Origin: Candidatus Omnitrophota bacterium
GTDB taxonomy: Bacteria > Omnitrophota > Gorgyraeia > Gygaellales > Profunditerraquicolaceae
Length of the DNA: 14,667 bases
Assembly (NCBI GenBank): GCA_017995695.1
Contig: JAGOIJ010000028.1
Location: 1 to 14,667 of the forward strand
Reading direction: 5' to 3'
The number at the start of each line of letters is the position of its first letter. Position 1 is the stretch's first letter. The notes beneath the pieces were generated by a model. It had not been told where the DNA came from, searched no databases, and saw nothing but the letters and a program-made list of their open reading frames with translations. A program made the translations under genes and the position numbers. Positions 1 through 7,162 of the stretch are shown piece after piece.

Positions 1-356
1 ATGTCAATATAATCGACGCCAAGGTTACGTAAAGCCTCAAGATTTTTCTTGCCCAGGGCAGTGCGATCAGAGTAATGATATGTCACAGCCAAAGGCCGCA
101 TGCCGAACTGCTCCTTCATGGTAAAAACCTGGTACATACTGTCTTTCCCGCCCGACACGGGCACTACACAATCATAATAAGAACCGTCCTTGCATCTGAA
201 TCTTTTCAGGATATCATCAAGTTCTTGCCTGCGAACCTGCCAATTAATTTTCTTTACTTTTTCTTCATGCCCCAGGCATCCAGAGCACACCCCCCGCTCA
301 TCCAAGAAAATACCAGGCCTCGTGTCAGGTTGTACGCATCGTTTGCAAAATCTCAT
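1..356 (-). CDS. N-acetyl sugar amidotransferase (WbpG/PseA type), N-terminal part only
   Basis: Only the first 118 codons are present; the gene runs off the left edge. The N-terminus reads MRFCKRCVQPDTRPG, with two CxxC pairs (C4/C7 and C24/C27) that probably bind zinc. An ATP-pyrophosphatase P-loop, SGGKDS, follows at residues 68-73. This arrangement is that of the N-acetyl sugar amidotransferase family (WbpG, PseA), which converts an acetamido group on a sugar to an acetamidino group, using ammonia supplied by HisH/HisF-like partners. The ATG overlaps the stop of the dehydrogenase gene as ATGA, and GGGGAAGGA lies 8 bases upstream, which supports this start. The neighbouring dehydrogenase and nonulosonate genes leave two plausible substrates: a diacetamido-uronic acid (as in P. 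aeruginosa O-antigen) or a nonulosonate (as for PseA). The family call is firm; the substrate is inference. Confidence 0.9.
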   Translation of the reverse strand, partial: MRFCKRCVQPDTRPGIFLDERGVCSGCLGHEEKVKKINWQVRRQELDDILKRFRCKDGSYYDCVVPVSGGKDSMYQVFTMKEQFGMRPLAVTYHYSDRTALGKKNLEALRNLGVDYID

Positions 357-1720
357 CTATCTCGTCCTTCCCCTAGCCCAAGAATCCAATCTTTGTGCCC
401 TGCACGATAATACTTTATTTTCTCGTCAAAATGCAGATTTGACCACACGCCAGGATTATCAAGAATCAACCGGCACTTTTTCAAATTATTCTTGATGGTA
501 ACAGTGTTGGTAAACTTAAATTCCGAGTGATCAGAGATTATCAAGATGGTATCAAATTCACCAAGGCCTTGGGGAAAAGCAAATGTATCCACCTTAAGCC
601 CTGTTTTTTGAGCGACAACATTCTTGTCGCGAAAATAAGGATCATACACCTTAACCTTAATCTTAGCCTGCTGCAATGTCTGAATAATGGGGATAGCGGG
701 ACTCAAGATTGTAACCGGGATATCGCCCTTATAGGCCAACCCAAGAACTCCCACATTCTTTGCTCCACGTGCAAGAACGCTGCGCGCGACATTAATGGGC
801 TGCGTACTATCTGTAATGATGGCGTCCTTTAACAGCGTGAGCCGTTCAGGAAACTGGGCTCCTTCCAATACATACTGCGGCGCCAAAGGAATACAATAAC
901 CGCCTGTACCGAATGACGGTTGAAACGTGCCAACATTCCATTTGGTACCGACTAATCTAAGCACCTCTAACATATTAATGTTGGGGTAGGCTAATGATAA
1001 CTGGTTAGCTAATGCAATATCTAAATGGCGATAGGCATTTTCAATGCTTTTTACCATTTCCGCGTGCCGATGATCAGGAGCATCAATCACCTGCCTACAA
1101 ACAATACTTAAAATCTCATGGATCAGCTTTGTCGTGTACTCATTTGTTCCCCCGACTACCCGCGGGAGAGTCACTAAAGTTTTTTCCGGAGAGATAAACC
1201 AATCTCTACGCGGGGCAACGCCTAACAAAATATCCTTCCCAACCTTTAATCCTTTACTTTCAAAAAGAGGAATAACAACCTGTTCGACCTTATTAGGAGT
1301 GAGCGTGCTTTCAATGATAACCACGGGAGGGTGCGACATTTTAATCTTCTTAAAATTGCATAATTTACCGATAACATCGATCAGGATTTTATCGTAAGGC
1401 TGCCCGCTTTTTTCAGTAGGAATAGCAACGAGATGAACAGGGATATCTTTTGATATTAATTTTTTCCAATCCAACGTGGCTCTAATTAATTTCTTATCAA
1501 CCAAATCTTTTATTTTAAAACCAAGCCATAATTCAAGGTTGTGAATCGTCTCATGCCCTTTATTAATATCTCTTACTCGATGAGCAATAACATCATTACC
1601 CAAGCAACGCACGCCGGCCTTGGCAAAATACGCGGCGCTCGAATAACCAATATAACCAAGCCCCCAGATACCTAGCCTATATTTGCCCTCAATTAGACCT
1701 TTACGCAAATCATTCTTCAT
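353..1720 (-). CDS. UDP-glucose/UDP-N-acetylhexosamine dehydrogenase family protein, divergent active site
   Basis: 455 residues, the usual length for NAD-dependent nucleotide-sugar 6-dehydrogenases, which oxidise a UDP-hexose to the UDP-uronic acid in the cytoplasm. The Rossmann motif GLGYIG is at 20-25, EST at 137-139, the central helix MVKSIEN at 222-228 carries the expected Lys and Asn, and the nucleophile Cys276 lies in GTGGYCIP. A C-terminal UDP-binding domain begins near 322 (GVLGLAYKGD). Several normally conserved positions differ: the PER/PEF glutamate reads APRRD (169-173), the Asp four residues after the nucleophile is Ala280, and the DDxRxSP signature reads PVTILSP (335-341). The start is ATG overlapping the previous stop (ATGA), with a strong AAGGAGGT just upstream. 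Family membership is clear. UDP-GlcNAc-type versus UDP-Glc specificity, and full activity, cannot be decided from sequence. Confidence 0.88.
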   Translation of the reverse strand: MKNDLRKGLIEGKYRLGIWGLGYIGYSSAAYFAKAGVRCLGNDVIAHRVRDINKGHETIHNLELWLGFKIKDLVDKKLIRATLDWKKLISKDIPVHLVAIPTEKSGQPYDKILIDVIGKLCNFKKIKMSHPPVVIIESTLTPNKVEQVVIPLFESKGLKVGKDILLGVAPRRDWFISPEKTLVTLPRVVGGTNEYTTKLIHEILSIVCRQVIDAPDHRHAEMVKSIENAYRHLDIALANQLSLAYPNINMLEVLRLVGTKWNVGTFQPSFGTGGYCIPLAPQYVLEGAQFPERLTLLKDAIITDSTQPINVARSVLARGAKNVGVLGLAYKGDIPVTILSPAIPIIQTLQQAKIKVKVYDPYFRDKNVVAQKTGLKVDTFAFPQGLGEFDTILIISDHSEFKFTNTVTIKNNLKKCRLILDNPGVWSNLHFDEKIKYYRAGHKDWILGLGEGRDR

Positions 1721-2364
1721 CTTACCTCCTTATTAGATTTATAAATTTTTAATATATACTTGTTTCCCTTAAACAAAAAATACGCAGGGTATCGCTCATT
1801 ATCAGCAACGCGCAGTTTATTAAACTGGTCCTTAAGATTCATACTAACATTTAATGCATTATCTTCCGGTCTTCTCCTGCGATAATGCGTCACCGTTCCT
1901 TTTTGCGGCATTGCCTTCATGGGATATTGCCGCAAGAAGCGCTCAATCATAGCAATTACCTTTTTCGCCAGCTTCTCCCTTAATTCTTCGATAAGCTCAG
2001 ACCCGTCAAGAGGAATCTTGTCTTTTAAATAATAATCGCCTGTGTCGCACCCTTGATGAGCCTCAAAAAGGGTTATGGGGATGTTGCGAAACCCTTTCTC
2101 CACTTGCCAGGTTAACGGAGACCAGCCTCTGCCCCTTGGCAGATCGCTGGCATGCACAACTATGTTGTGCTTGTGCAAAGCGAGTTCGCTTTTTTTAAGT
2201 AAGCGATCACAGCTAAGCACGAACAGGATATCGGATCCATTGGTGGCATCGACATCAGCAACAATTTTACAATGCTTATCATGCTTTTTTAAAACTCTTA
2301 ATAGTTCCTTAGAAAAATCATGGAACCAGCTAGCAGGATTGTCAATAAGAACTGATATTCTCAT
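1717..2364 (-). CDS. Formyltransferase-family protein (10-formyl-THF type fold), probable sugar N-formyltransferase
   Basis: 215 residues, much shorter than Met-tRNA formyltransferase (about 315). The core motif is VVHASDLPRGRGWSPL (69-84), followed by the FMT-like GCDTGD at 105-110. His71 and Asp107 match the catalytic His and Asp of the Asn-His-Asp triad, but the Asn position two residues before the His is Val. The last 30 residues (ERYPAYFLFKGNKY and on) form a small basic tail seen in my recollection of short formyltransferases near sugar genes. The likely role is N-formylation of an amino sugar made by the neighbouring aminotransferase. The start at 2364 overlaps the previous gene by 23 bases; GGAGGGAG sits 11 bases upstream. 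The short length, glycan context and absence of an anticodon-recognition domain argue against a translational role. The acceptor is unknown. Confidence 0.8.
   Translation of the reverse strand: MRISVLIDNPASWFHDFSKELLRVLKKHDKHCKIVADVDATNGSDILFVLSCDRLLKKSELALHKHNIVVHASDLPRGRGWSPLTWQVEKGFRNIPITLFEAHQGCDTGDYYLKDKIPLDGSELIEELREKLAKKVIAMIERFLRQYPMKAMPQKGTVTHYRRRRPEDNALNVSMNLKDQFNKLRVADNERYPAYFLFKGNKYILKIYKSNKEVR
1724..1731 (-). promoter_or_regulatory. Strong ribosome binding site of the dehydrogenase gene
   Basis: AAGGAGGT, a near-perfect anti-16S match, ends 3 bases before the ATG at 1720. It lies inside the end of the upstream formyltransferase frame. The dehydrogenase can therefore recruit ribosomes itself as well as by termination-reinitiation at the ATGA overlap. 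Confidence 0.7.
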
Positions 2365-4432
2365 AGATCAATATACTCCCTCCGCTAAAGTTAGCCTTAG
2401 AAAGGTGGCTTCGCATTACTGCGACTTGTTTTAATGCAGTGGAAAAATTTTTCTTAATCTTGGCGTCAGTCATTTTCTTTGTTTCTCCCGCATAACAAGC
2501 CCACTGTTTACGCGCAAAATAGCTGCACCGCCCAATCTGATGATCTGCTACGGCAAAAAGCAAAGCAGGGATCTTAGCAGCAACAAGCTCGCATGAAGTC
2601 AGGCCACCCGCAGAAATAACAAAATCTGCCCAACGAAAATCATTGAGAAGAGTCCCCGCGTTTTGCTTAACCTGCGCTTTGAGTTTAAGCTTACCCTTAA
2701 GTGCGTTAAGTGAAGGCAAAAACTGGTACCCCGGACCCACCACAATTCTAACGTTATACTTCTGTAAGTCGGTGGCAAGCGAACGCACAATCGTGGCTGT
2801 CGCATTGATTGTATCAATGCCCCCCATAGTAATAAGAATATTTCTGACGCAACGTTTTGGTTTCTTAGTGAAGGCAACCCCTTGAGCAAGGTAAGGCGGC
2901 AATACCGCGTAGCTAAACCCAAGCAACCATTTTGTTTTCTTATCCCTGAACCGAGCATACATCTGGCTGCGCGCATCAACACACCAGTTCACCACGCAGT
3001 CAAAGCCGCGAAGTATGTTTCCATCAAAATCAATGCAGACTTTTTTCACGAAAGGCATACCTAGAATTTTCTCATATCCCTTAAGCGCATTCCTGCTGGT
3101 TAACTCAAGAACCAAACCGCTCACATGAAACTTATCGCACGCCTCCTTAACAAAACTAACCTCTTTTGCCTTGGAACAATCAGCAGGAATCCAAATAACA
3201 TTCTTAAGTTTATGCTTTTTGACAATCTGCTTAGCGGGCGAATGATCCTTAACCATAAAGAGAGTATCCCAATTATGCTTTTTAAACTCCGAGGCAAGGT
3301 ACATTACTGACATTAAGTCGCCAGCCCCAATCAACGCATGGGCATCCGCCCGGAATAAAACTCTTCGCACAACAATAGCATCCCAGGTAATTGCATCTTC
3401 CTGCCCAATATCGCGCCTCGCAGTAACGCACGCCTCACTAAATAATCTGAAATATTTTGGATCAAGCCCGCGCGCTTTTTTACCGGGCCTTAGGATACTG
3501 ATATCCTCCTGTCTAATCTTTTGCCCTTTTTTAATTGCCTTCTTGGCGAATAACGAATTAAAACAAAAATCCCTCAAGTATTTTTCGTGGCGACGCGCAA
3601 TCATTTGTTCGGAACCATATAGCATTGTATCAATCTTGCCTGCGCCTGACCGCATATCCTTTTCTGCCCTACGAATATCTTGAACCATACAGGTCAGCTC
3701 GTAAGGATTCAAAGCAAAGAAATGATCCGGCCCTTTCATCTCTTTATCGAGAGTGATATGTTTTTCAATAATCCCAGCTCCTAGATAGACGGCCTGCACA
3801 GGTGCACGCGAAACTTCCTGGGTATGATCAGAATATCCAACTTTTACATTGGTAAAATGAGATTTAAGTGCTTTCATGACCCCTAAATTACAATCGGCTA
3901 ACCTCGTAGGATAATTTATTGTACAGTGTAACAAAGCAAGCTTATGGTGATATTGCTTAACTACGCTAACTGCCTCTTTGACTTCTTGCAAGGTCGCTCC
4001 GCCGCACGACATAATGATCGGGAGCTTGAATCGAGCGCACTCTTCAATCAAAGGCAGATTAGTAATAGAATAGGAAGAAATCTTGATTTTCTTCATGCCT
4101 GCTTCAACCAAATACTCGAGTCCTTTTTTATCAAAAACAGAGGCCAAGAATTCGATCTTTTTGAATTGACAATAACCGATGAGCTGGCGCACCCAAGCTT
4201 CAGGCAATTCAAATGATTCAACGGCCTTATAAATATCATAGCTATAGGCGCCCGATTCATCTTTCCAATCAAGCTTTCCGGCTGATCGAGGATACATATG
4301 CCTTGCCTTAAAGAATTGAAATTTAATGCAATCGCATCCCGCTTGTTTTGCTGCGTCAATTAATTTAAAGCAGTTTTCAAGCGAACCATTATGATTTATT
4401 CCGGCTTCGGCAATAACAAAAACGCTGCTCAT
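2342..4432 (-). CDS. Fused nonulosonate synthase (NeuB/PseI/SpsE) - SAF - PseG/SpsG-like protein
   Basis: 696 residues, about the sum of a NeuB-type synthase and a PseG protein. Residues 1-285 form the TIM-barrel synthase that condenses a C6 amino sugar with phosphoenolpyruvate. It contains IAEAGINHNG (7-16), LLHCTINYP (167-175), YSDHT (200-204, His203) and EKHITLD (223-229, His225), the two metal-ligand histidines, and GPDH (234-237). Residues 292-353 are an SAF (antifreeze-like) domain. Residues 357-696 form a GT-B-like PseG/SpsG domain: RADAHALIGAGD (361-372), ILITMGG (532-538), SAGGLTSCEL (607-616) and ADHQ (629-632). In PseG the motif is IGxGHxxR with a catalytic His; here it is IGAGDLMS, so His is Asp372 and Arg is Ser. 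ADHQ replaces the usual DNQ-type motif. The ATG at 4432 overlaps the aminotransferase stop (ATGA) and has no good SD, so it is probably translated by coupling. Synthase function is well supported; hydrolase activity of the C-terminal half is doubtful. Confidence 0.9.
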   Translation of the reverse strand: MSSVFVIAEAGINHNGSLENCFKLIDAAKQAGCDCIKFQFFKARHMYPRSAGKLDWKDESGAYSYDIYKAVESFELPEAWVRQLIGYCQFKKIEFLASVFDKKGLEYLVEAGMKKIKISSYSITNLPLIEECARFKLPIIMSCGGATLQEVKEAVSVVKQYHHKLALLHCTINYPTRLADCNLGVMKALKSHFTNVKVGYSDHTQEVSRAPVQAVYLGAGIIEKHITLDKEMKGPDHFFALNPYELTCMVQDIRRAEKDMRSGAGKIDTMLYGSEQMIARRHEKYLRDFCFNSLFAKKAIKKGQKIRQEDISILRPGKKARGLDPKYFRLFSEACVTARRDIGQEDAITWDAIVVRRVLFRADAHALIGAGDLMSVMYLASEFKKHNWDTLFMVKDHSPAKQIVKKHKLKNVIWIPADCSKAKEVSFVKEACDKFHVSGLVLELTSRNALKGYEKILGMPFVKKVCIDFDGNILRGFDCVVNWCVDARSQMYARFRDKKTKWLLGFSYAVLPPYLAQGVAFTKKPKRCVRNILITMGGIDTINATATIVRSLATDLQKYNVRIVVGPGYQFLPSLNALKGKLKLKAQVKQNAGTLLNDFRWADFVISAGGLTSCELVAAKIPALLFAVADHQIGRCSYFARKQWACYAGETKKMTDAKIKKNFSTALKQVAVMRSHLSKANFSGGSILIYENISSY

Positions 4433-5568
4433 TTGCTTTTTAAATGCTTTTTCACCAAATCATTCACCACCTTTGAAACAGACGCGACATCCCGATCAGT
4501 CATCAAAGGATAAAGCGGCAAAGAAAGAACCCTCTCATATAGACTATCCGCGCAATGCAAATTATGATTTGGAACCATTTTTTTATAAAAACTAAATTCA
4601 TGCAAAGGGACAAAATGAAGATTCGCTCCCACTCCCTTCGACCTTAGATATCTCATAACATCGGCATAACTGATGTTCAAGGCAGGCAATGATACAACAA
4701 AAAGGTGAAAGCTGTGCCCTGCGCATGTTTTCTGGAATCGCAACATAGGATGCAACTGTTTTTTATAACGTTCAACCAAAAGGCGCCTTCTTGCATTAAA
4801 TGAATCCAATTTTTTAAGCTGGGTTATGCCTAACGAAGCGTGAATATCGTCCATATTACACTTAAATCCAAGCCCCTCCACATCATAAAACCAGCTTCCG
4901 CTTTTTGCATATCGCTTAAACGCTTCTTTATTGATACCAAAATAACTTAATCTCCGTATCTGCTCAATGAGCCGGCTGTTTCTTGCAGTCAGCATTCCCC
5001 CTTCTCCGCAGGCAAGATTCTTAGTTACGTAGAAACTAAAAACCGCGATATCGCCAAAAGAGCCGATTTTCTTGCCATGATAGCGCGCCCCTGCCGCGTG
5101 AGCAGCATCTTCGATAATTGCCACGCTATAGCGCTTGCCAATCTTAAGCAACGCATCCATATCGCACGCAAGCCCGGCGAAATGCACAGGGATAATTGCT
5201 TTTGTTTTCTTGGTAATCAATTTCTCAACTTTTTCTGGATCGATATTTAAGGTTAAGGGATCCACATCGCACAACACCACCTTTGCTCCTGTCCACAAAA
5301 CTACATGAGCCGTAGCCACAAACGTCCAGGTTGGCACAATTACTTCATCGCCCTTGCCAATACCGAGAGCCTTTAACGCCAAAAATAATCCAGAGGTGCA
5401 AGAGTTAAGCGCAACGCATTGGGTATTATTGCCAAGGTAATCAGAAAAACTGGATTCAAACTCTTTAACCTTTGGCCCCGTTGTCCACCACCCACTTTTA
5501 AGAACATCGGATACCGCCTTAAGCTCGGCATTGCCGACACTCGGTTTCGATAAAGGTATATACTTCAC
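4429..5568 (-). CDS. DegT/DnrJ/EryC1/StrS PLP-dependent sugar aminotransferase (PseC/LegC/SpsC-like)
   Basis: 379 residues, full length for the family. The enzyme transfers an amino group from glutamate to a 4-keto (or 3-keto) nucleotide sugar. Visible landmarks are SGWWTTGPKV (25-34), NSCTSGLFLAL (55-65), the cofactor-contacting IIEDAAHAAG (151-160, Asp154) and the Schiff-base lysine Lys183 in FSFYVTKNLACGEGG. The C-terminal region with CNMDDIHASLG matches sugar aminotransferases of the PseC/ArnB class. It starts at GTG (5568), with GGGGGAGG 7 bases upstream, and the start overlaps the radical SAM stop as GTGA. Placed directly before the synthase fusion, it probably makes the C4 amino group of a 2,4-diamino-2,4,6-trideoxyhexose precursor. 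That substrate is inferred from context and is not encoded in a motif. Confidence 0.92.
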   Translation of the reverse strand: MKYIPLSKPSVGNAELKAVSDVLKSGWWTTGPKVKEFESSFSDYLGNNTQCVALNSCTSGLFLALKALGIGKGDEVIVPTWTFVATAHVVLWTGAKVVLCDVDPLTLNIDPEKVEKLITKKTKAIIPVHFAGLACDMDALLKIGKRYSVAIIEDAAHAAGARYHGKKIGSFGDIAVFSFYVTKNLACGEGGMLTARNSRLIEQIRRLSYFGINKEAFKRYAKSGSWFYDVEGLGFKCNMDDIHASLGITQLKKLDSFNARRRLLVERYKKQLHPMLRFQKTCAGHSFHLFVVSLPALNISYADVMRYLRSKGVGANLHFVPLHEFSFYKKMVPNHNLHCADSLYERVLSLPLYPLMTDRDVASVSKVVNDLVKKHLKSK

Positions 5569-6410
5569 TCTATGACCTCCCCCGTCCCTTGATTGCCTTT
5601 TACTGGATACCAGCTATCGCACTCCTTACACGTAGCATCCGTAATTAGCAACGACTCATGCTGCTGACGCAACTCCTGATAACATGTGCTGTGCCAAATA
5701 TCGCCAATAGAATGCTTATTCAAATCACCCATAGGCGCCCCGGCCCAATCATGATTGCATCGGCCAACTTTTCCATCAAAATAAACGAGCAGTTCATACG
5801 AAGGCATAACGCATGCCTGCCGTTTTCCTCGAGGAGATTTAAGGGAACCGAATTTTCCGTTCGCTGAATGTTCAGAATAAATGCGCACCCGGTCAACCTT
5901 AGCTTTCCAGACCTGCTTAAACTCCTCTATCTCTTTATCAGTTACATCATCAGTTTTCACCATGGAAACCTGCGTCTTTACCCTGCCGCGGTTGATCTTG
6001 AGAAAATAGTCGATGTTTTGCGCTACCTGCTGGTAATTACCACCGCGGGTTTTCTCATAACGAAAAGGAGTATCTAAACTAAAAGAAACAAAATGCACGG
6101 TATCTGCTAAAGATTCAGCTTTTTGCTTATCCATACACGTTGCATTCGTCGCAATTTGGATTTCATTAAATTTTCCTTTGACGTACGACATCAGCTCATT
6201 AAAACGCGGGTGCAAAAGACTTTCTCCTCTCCTGTGCAACACAACGATTGTATCAGGGAATACCCCCATCTCATCAATGATCTTCTTAAAAAGATCGATA
6301 TCGATGAACCCTCCTGCGCTGGGCAAAAACCTCCGGGGGCAATAACCACACGTTAGGTTACAGGTATTCGAAAGCTCAATTTCTATACGTTCAGGCAAAC
6401 TGCGCATCAT
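5565..6410 (-). CDS. Radical SAM/SPASM-domain protein in a sugar pathway, substrate unknown
   Basis: 281 residues. The radical SAM cluster motif CNLTCGYC (Cys17, Cys21, Cys24) is followed by a GEP-like motif, GESLLHP (62-68), and the partial TIM barrel to about residue 185. The C-terminal SPASM region has Cys200, Cys218, Cys243 and CKEC (261-264), enough to hold an auxiliary Fe-S cluster. SPASM proteins oxidise, epimerise or crosslink their substrates; the BtrN-type members dehydrogenate amino-cyclitols. The gene overlaps both the cytidylyltransferase and the aminotransferase genes, so it is most likely a pathway enzyme acting on a sugar intermediate. No peptide substrate gene is nearby, which makes peptide modification unlikely. 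Two ATGs are adjacent (6410 and 6407); the AAGGAG spacing is 3 bases to the first and 6 to the second, so translation may start at Met2. Confidence 0.88.
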   Translation of the reverse strand: MMRSLPERIEIELSNTCNLTCGYCPRRFLPSAGGFIDIDLFKKIIDEMGVFPDTIVVLHRRGESLLHPRFNELMSYVKGKFNEIQIATNATCMDKQKAESLADTVHFVSFSLDTPFRYEKTRGGNYQQVAQNIDYFLKINRGRVKTQVSMVKTDDVTDKEIEEFKQVWKAKVDRVRIYSEHSANGKFGSLKSPRGKRQACVMPSYELLVYFDGKVGRCNHDWAGAPMGDLNKHSIGDIWHSTCYQELRQQHESLLITDATCKECDSWYPVKGNQGTGEVIE

Positions 6411-7162
6411 TGGCTCCTTAAGCTCTTGCGCAACGCTCGATACGCATTAATTGTGCGTAAACGAGGAAAACGAGTGAGCGCAGCATACAGTTGCTTCGTG
6501 GTAGCCAAACGGTTACCTTTCTCAGCGCACGCATGCATAGCGCGCAAAAATTCCAAATCTTCAGGCGTATCAAGCGTAAAATACTGTGAGATAAACTTTT
6601 TAAACCCTTTTACCGCAACCAATCTAACCTTAAACTTATTTCGATGCATAAGTATATAACGGGTAACGTGCTCATGGTCATCATCAGATTTAGCGCAAGA
6701 CAAACTTTTTTTAAGCGCATCTAGCGAAACAACTTCGTTTTCCAAACCATGAGGCACCGCAGTATCAAGACATGAAAGATAATCGTAACCACCCTTAAGA
6801 AATAACGTAACAAACTTGTCAACAAGGGACGGATCGATAAAAGGAGAATCCGCGCAAACACGCACCACTACATCAAGTGCTTGCGCGTCAGCTGCCTGGA
6901 TTGTTCTTTCAAGCACATTCGTAAGACTCCCCCTAAAACAAGCTATATGATGCGAGCGCGCGAAGCGCGCAATAGGATCATCGCTCTTATTTTTCGACGT
7001 AGCGATCACTATAGCATCGAGCTGCTTGCACTGCTTTAGCCTTTCAACGCAATGACTCAAGACAGGCTTCCTGCCAATAACCATAAGCACCTTACCTGGC
7101 AGCCTATTTGAATCCATCCTTGCTTGAATAACTGCGCCTATCCGCTTAGGAGTGATTTTCAT
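6407..7162 (-). CDS. SpsF/CMP-KDO-synthetase-type cytidylyltransferase, likely nonulosonate activation
   Basis: 251 residues. The nucleotidyltransferase signature QARMDSNRLPGK is at 13-24. The metal/nucleotide region RVCADSPFIDP is at 101-111, and the C-terminal half has DHEHVTRYI (near 171-179) and a TLDTPEDLEFL element typical of SpsF-like proteins. These enzymes couple CTP to a sugar acid; with a nonulosonate synthase two genes downstream, the likely product is a CMP-nonulosonate, the same role as PseF, LegF or NeuA. The D-rich element reads CADSP instead of the more usual GDCP-type form, which suggests subfamily divergence. The ATG at 7162 lies 17 bases inside the preceding regulator gene and has no clear SD, so coupling is probable. 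The Rossmann core begins only about eight residues in, so no later start is tenable. Confidence 0.88.
   Translation of the reverse strand: MKITPKRIGAVIQARMDSNRLPGKVLMVIGRKPVLSHCVERLKQCKQLDAIVIATSKNKSDDPIARFARSHHIACFRGSLTNVLERTIQAADAQALDVVVRVCADSPFIDPSLVDKFVTLFLKGGYDYLSCLDTAVPHGLENEVVSLDALKKSLSCAKSDDDHEHVTRYILMHRNKFKVRLVAVKGFKKFISQYFTLDTPEDLEFLRAMHACAEKGNRLATTKQLYAALTRFPRLRTINAYRALRKSLRSQ
6414..6419 (-). promoter_or_regulatory. Ribosome binding site that may select the second ATG of the radical SAM gene
   Basis: AAGGAG lies 3 bases before ATG 6410 and 6 bases before ATG 6407. The second spacing is closer to optimal, giving a TGATG junction with the preceding gene instead of ATGA. The protein would differ by one methionine only. 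Confidence 0.5.

Noticed and set aside
75..410. Plus-strand 111-codon open frame at the left edge.
   Set aside because: It is antisense to the amidotransferase, whose CxxC and SGGKDS motifs are unmistakable on the minus strand.
2075..2434. Plus-strand open frame of 119 codons, the longest on that strand.
   Set aside because: It is antisense to the formyltransferase and the end of the fusion gene, with no recognisable domain or ribosome site; both minus-strand genes are clearly real.
6956..6970. Perfect GC-only inverted repeat (two six-base arms around a three-base loop).
   Set aside because: It lies within the cytidylyltransferase coding sequence (Ala-Arg-Phe-Ala-Arg), is not followed by a T-run and needs no regulatory explanation.
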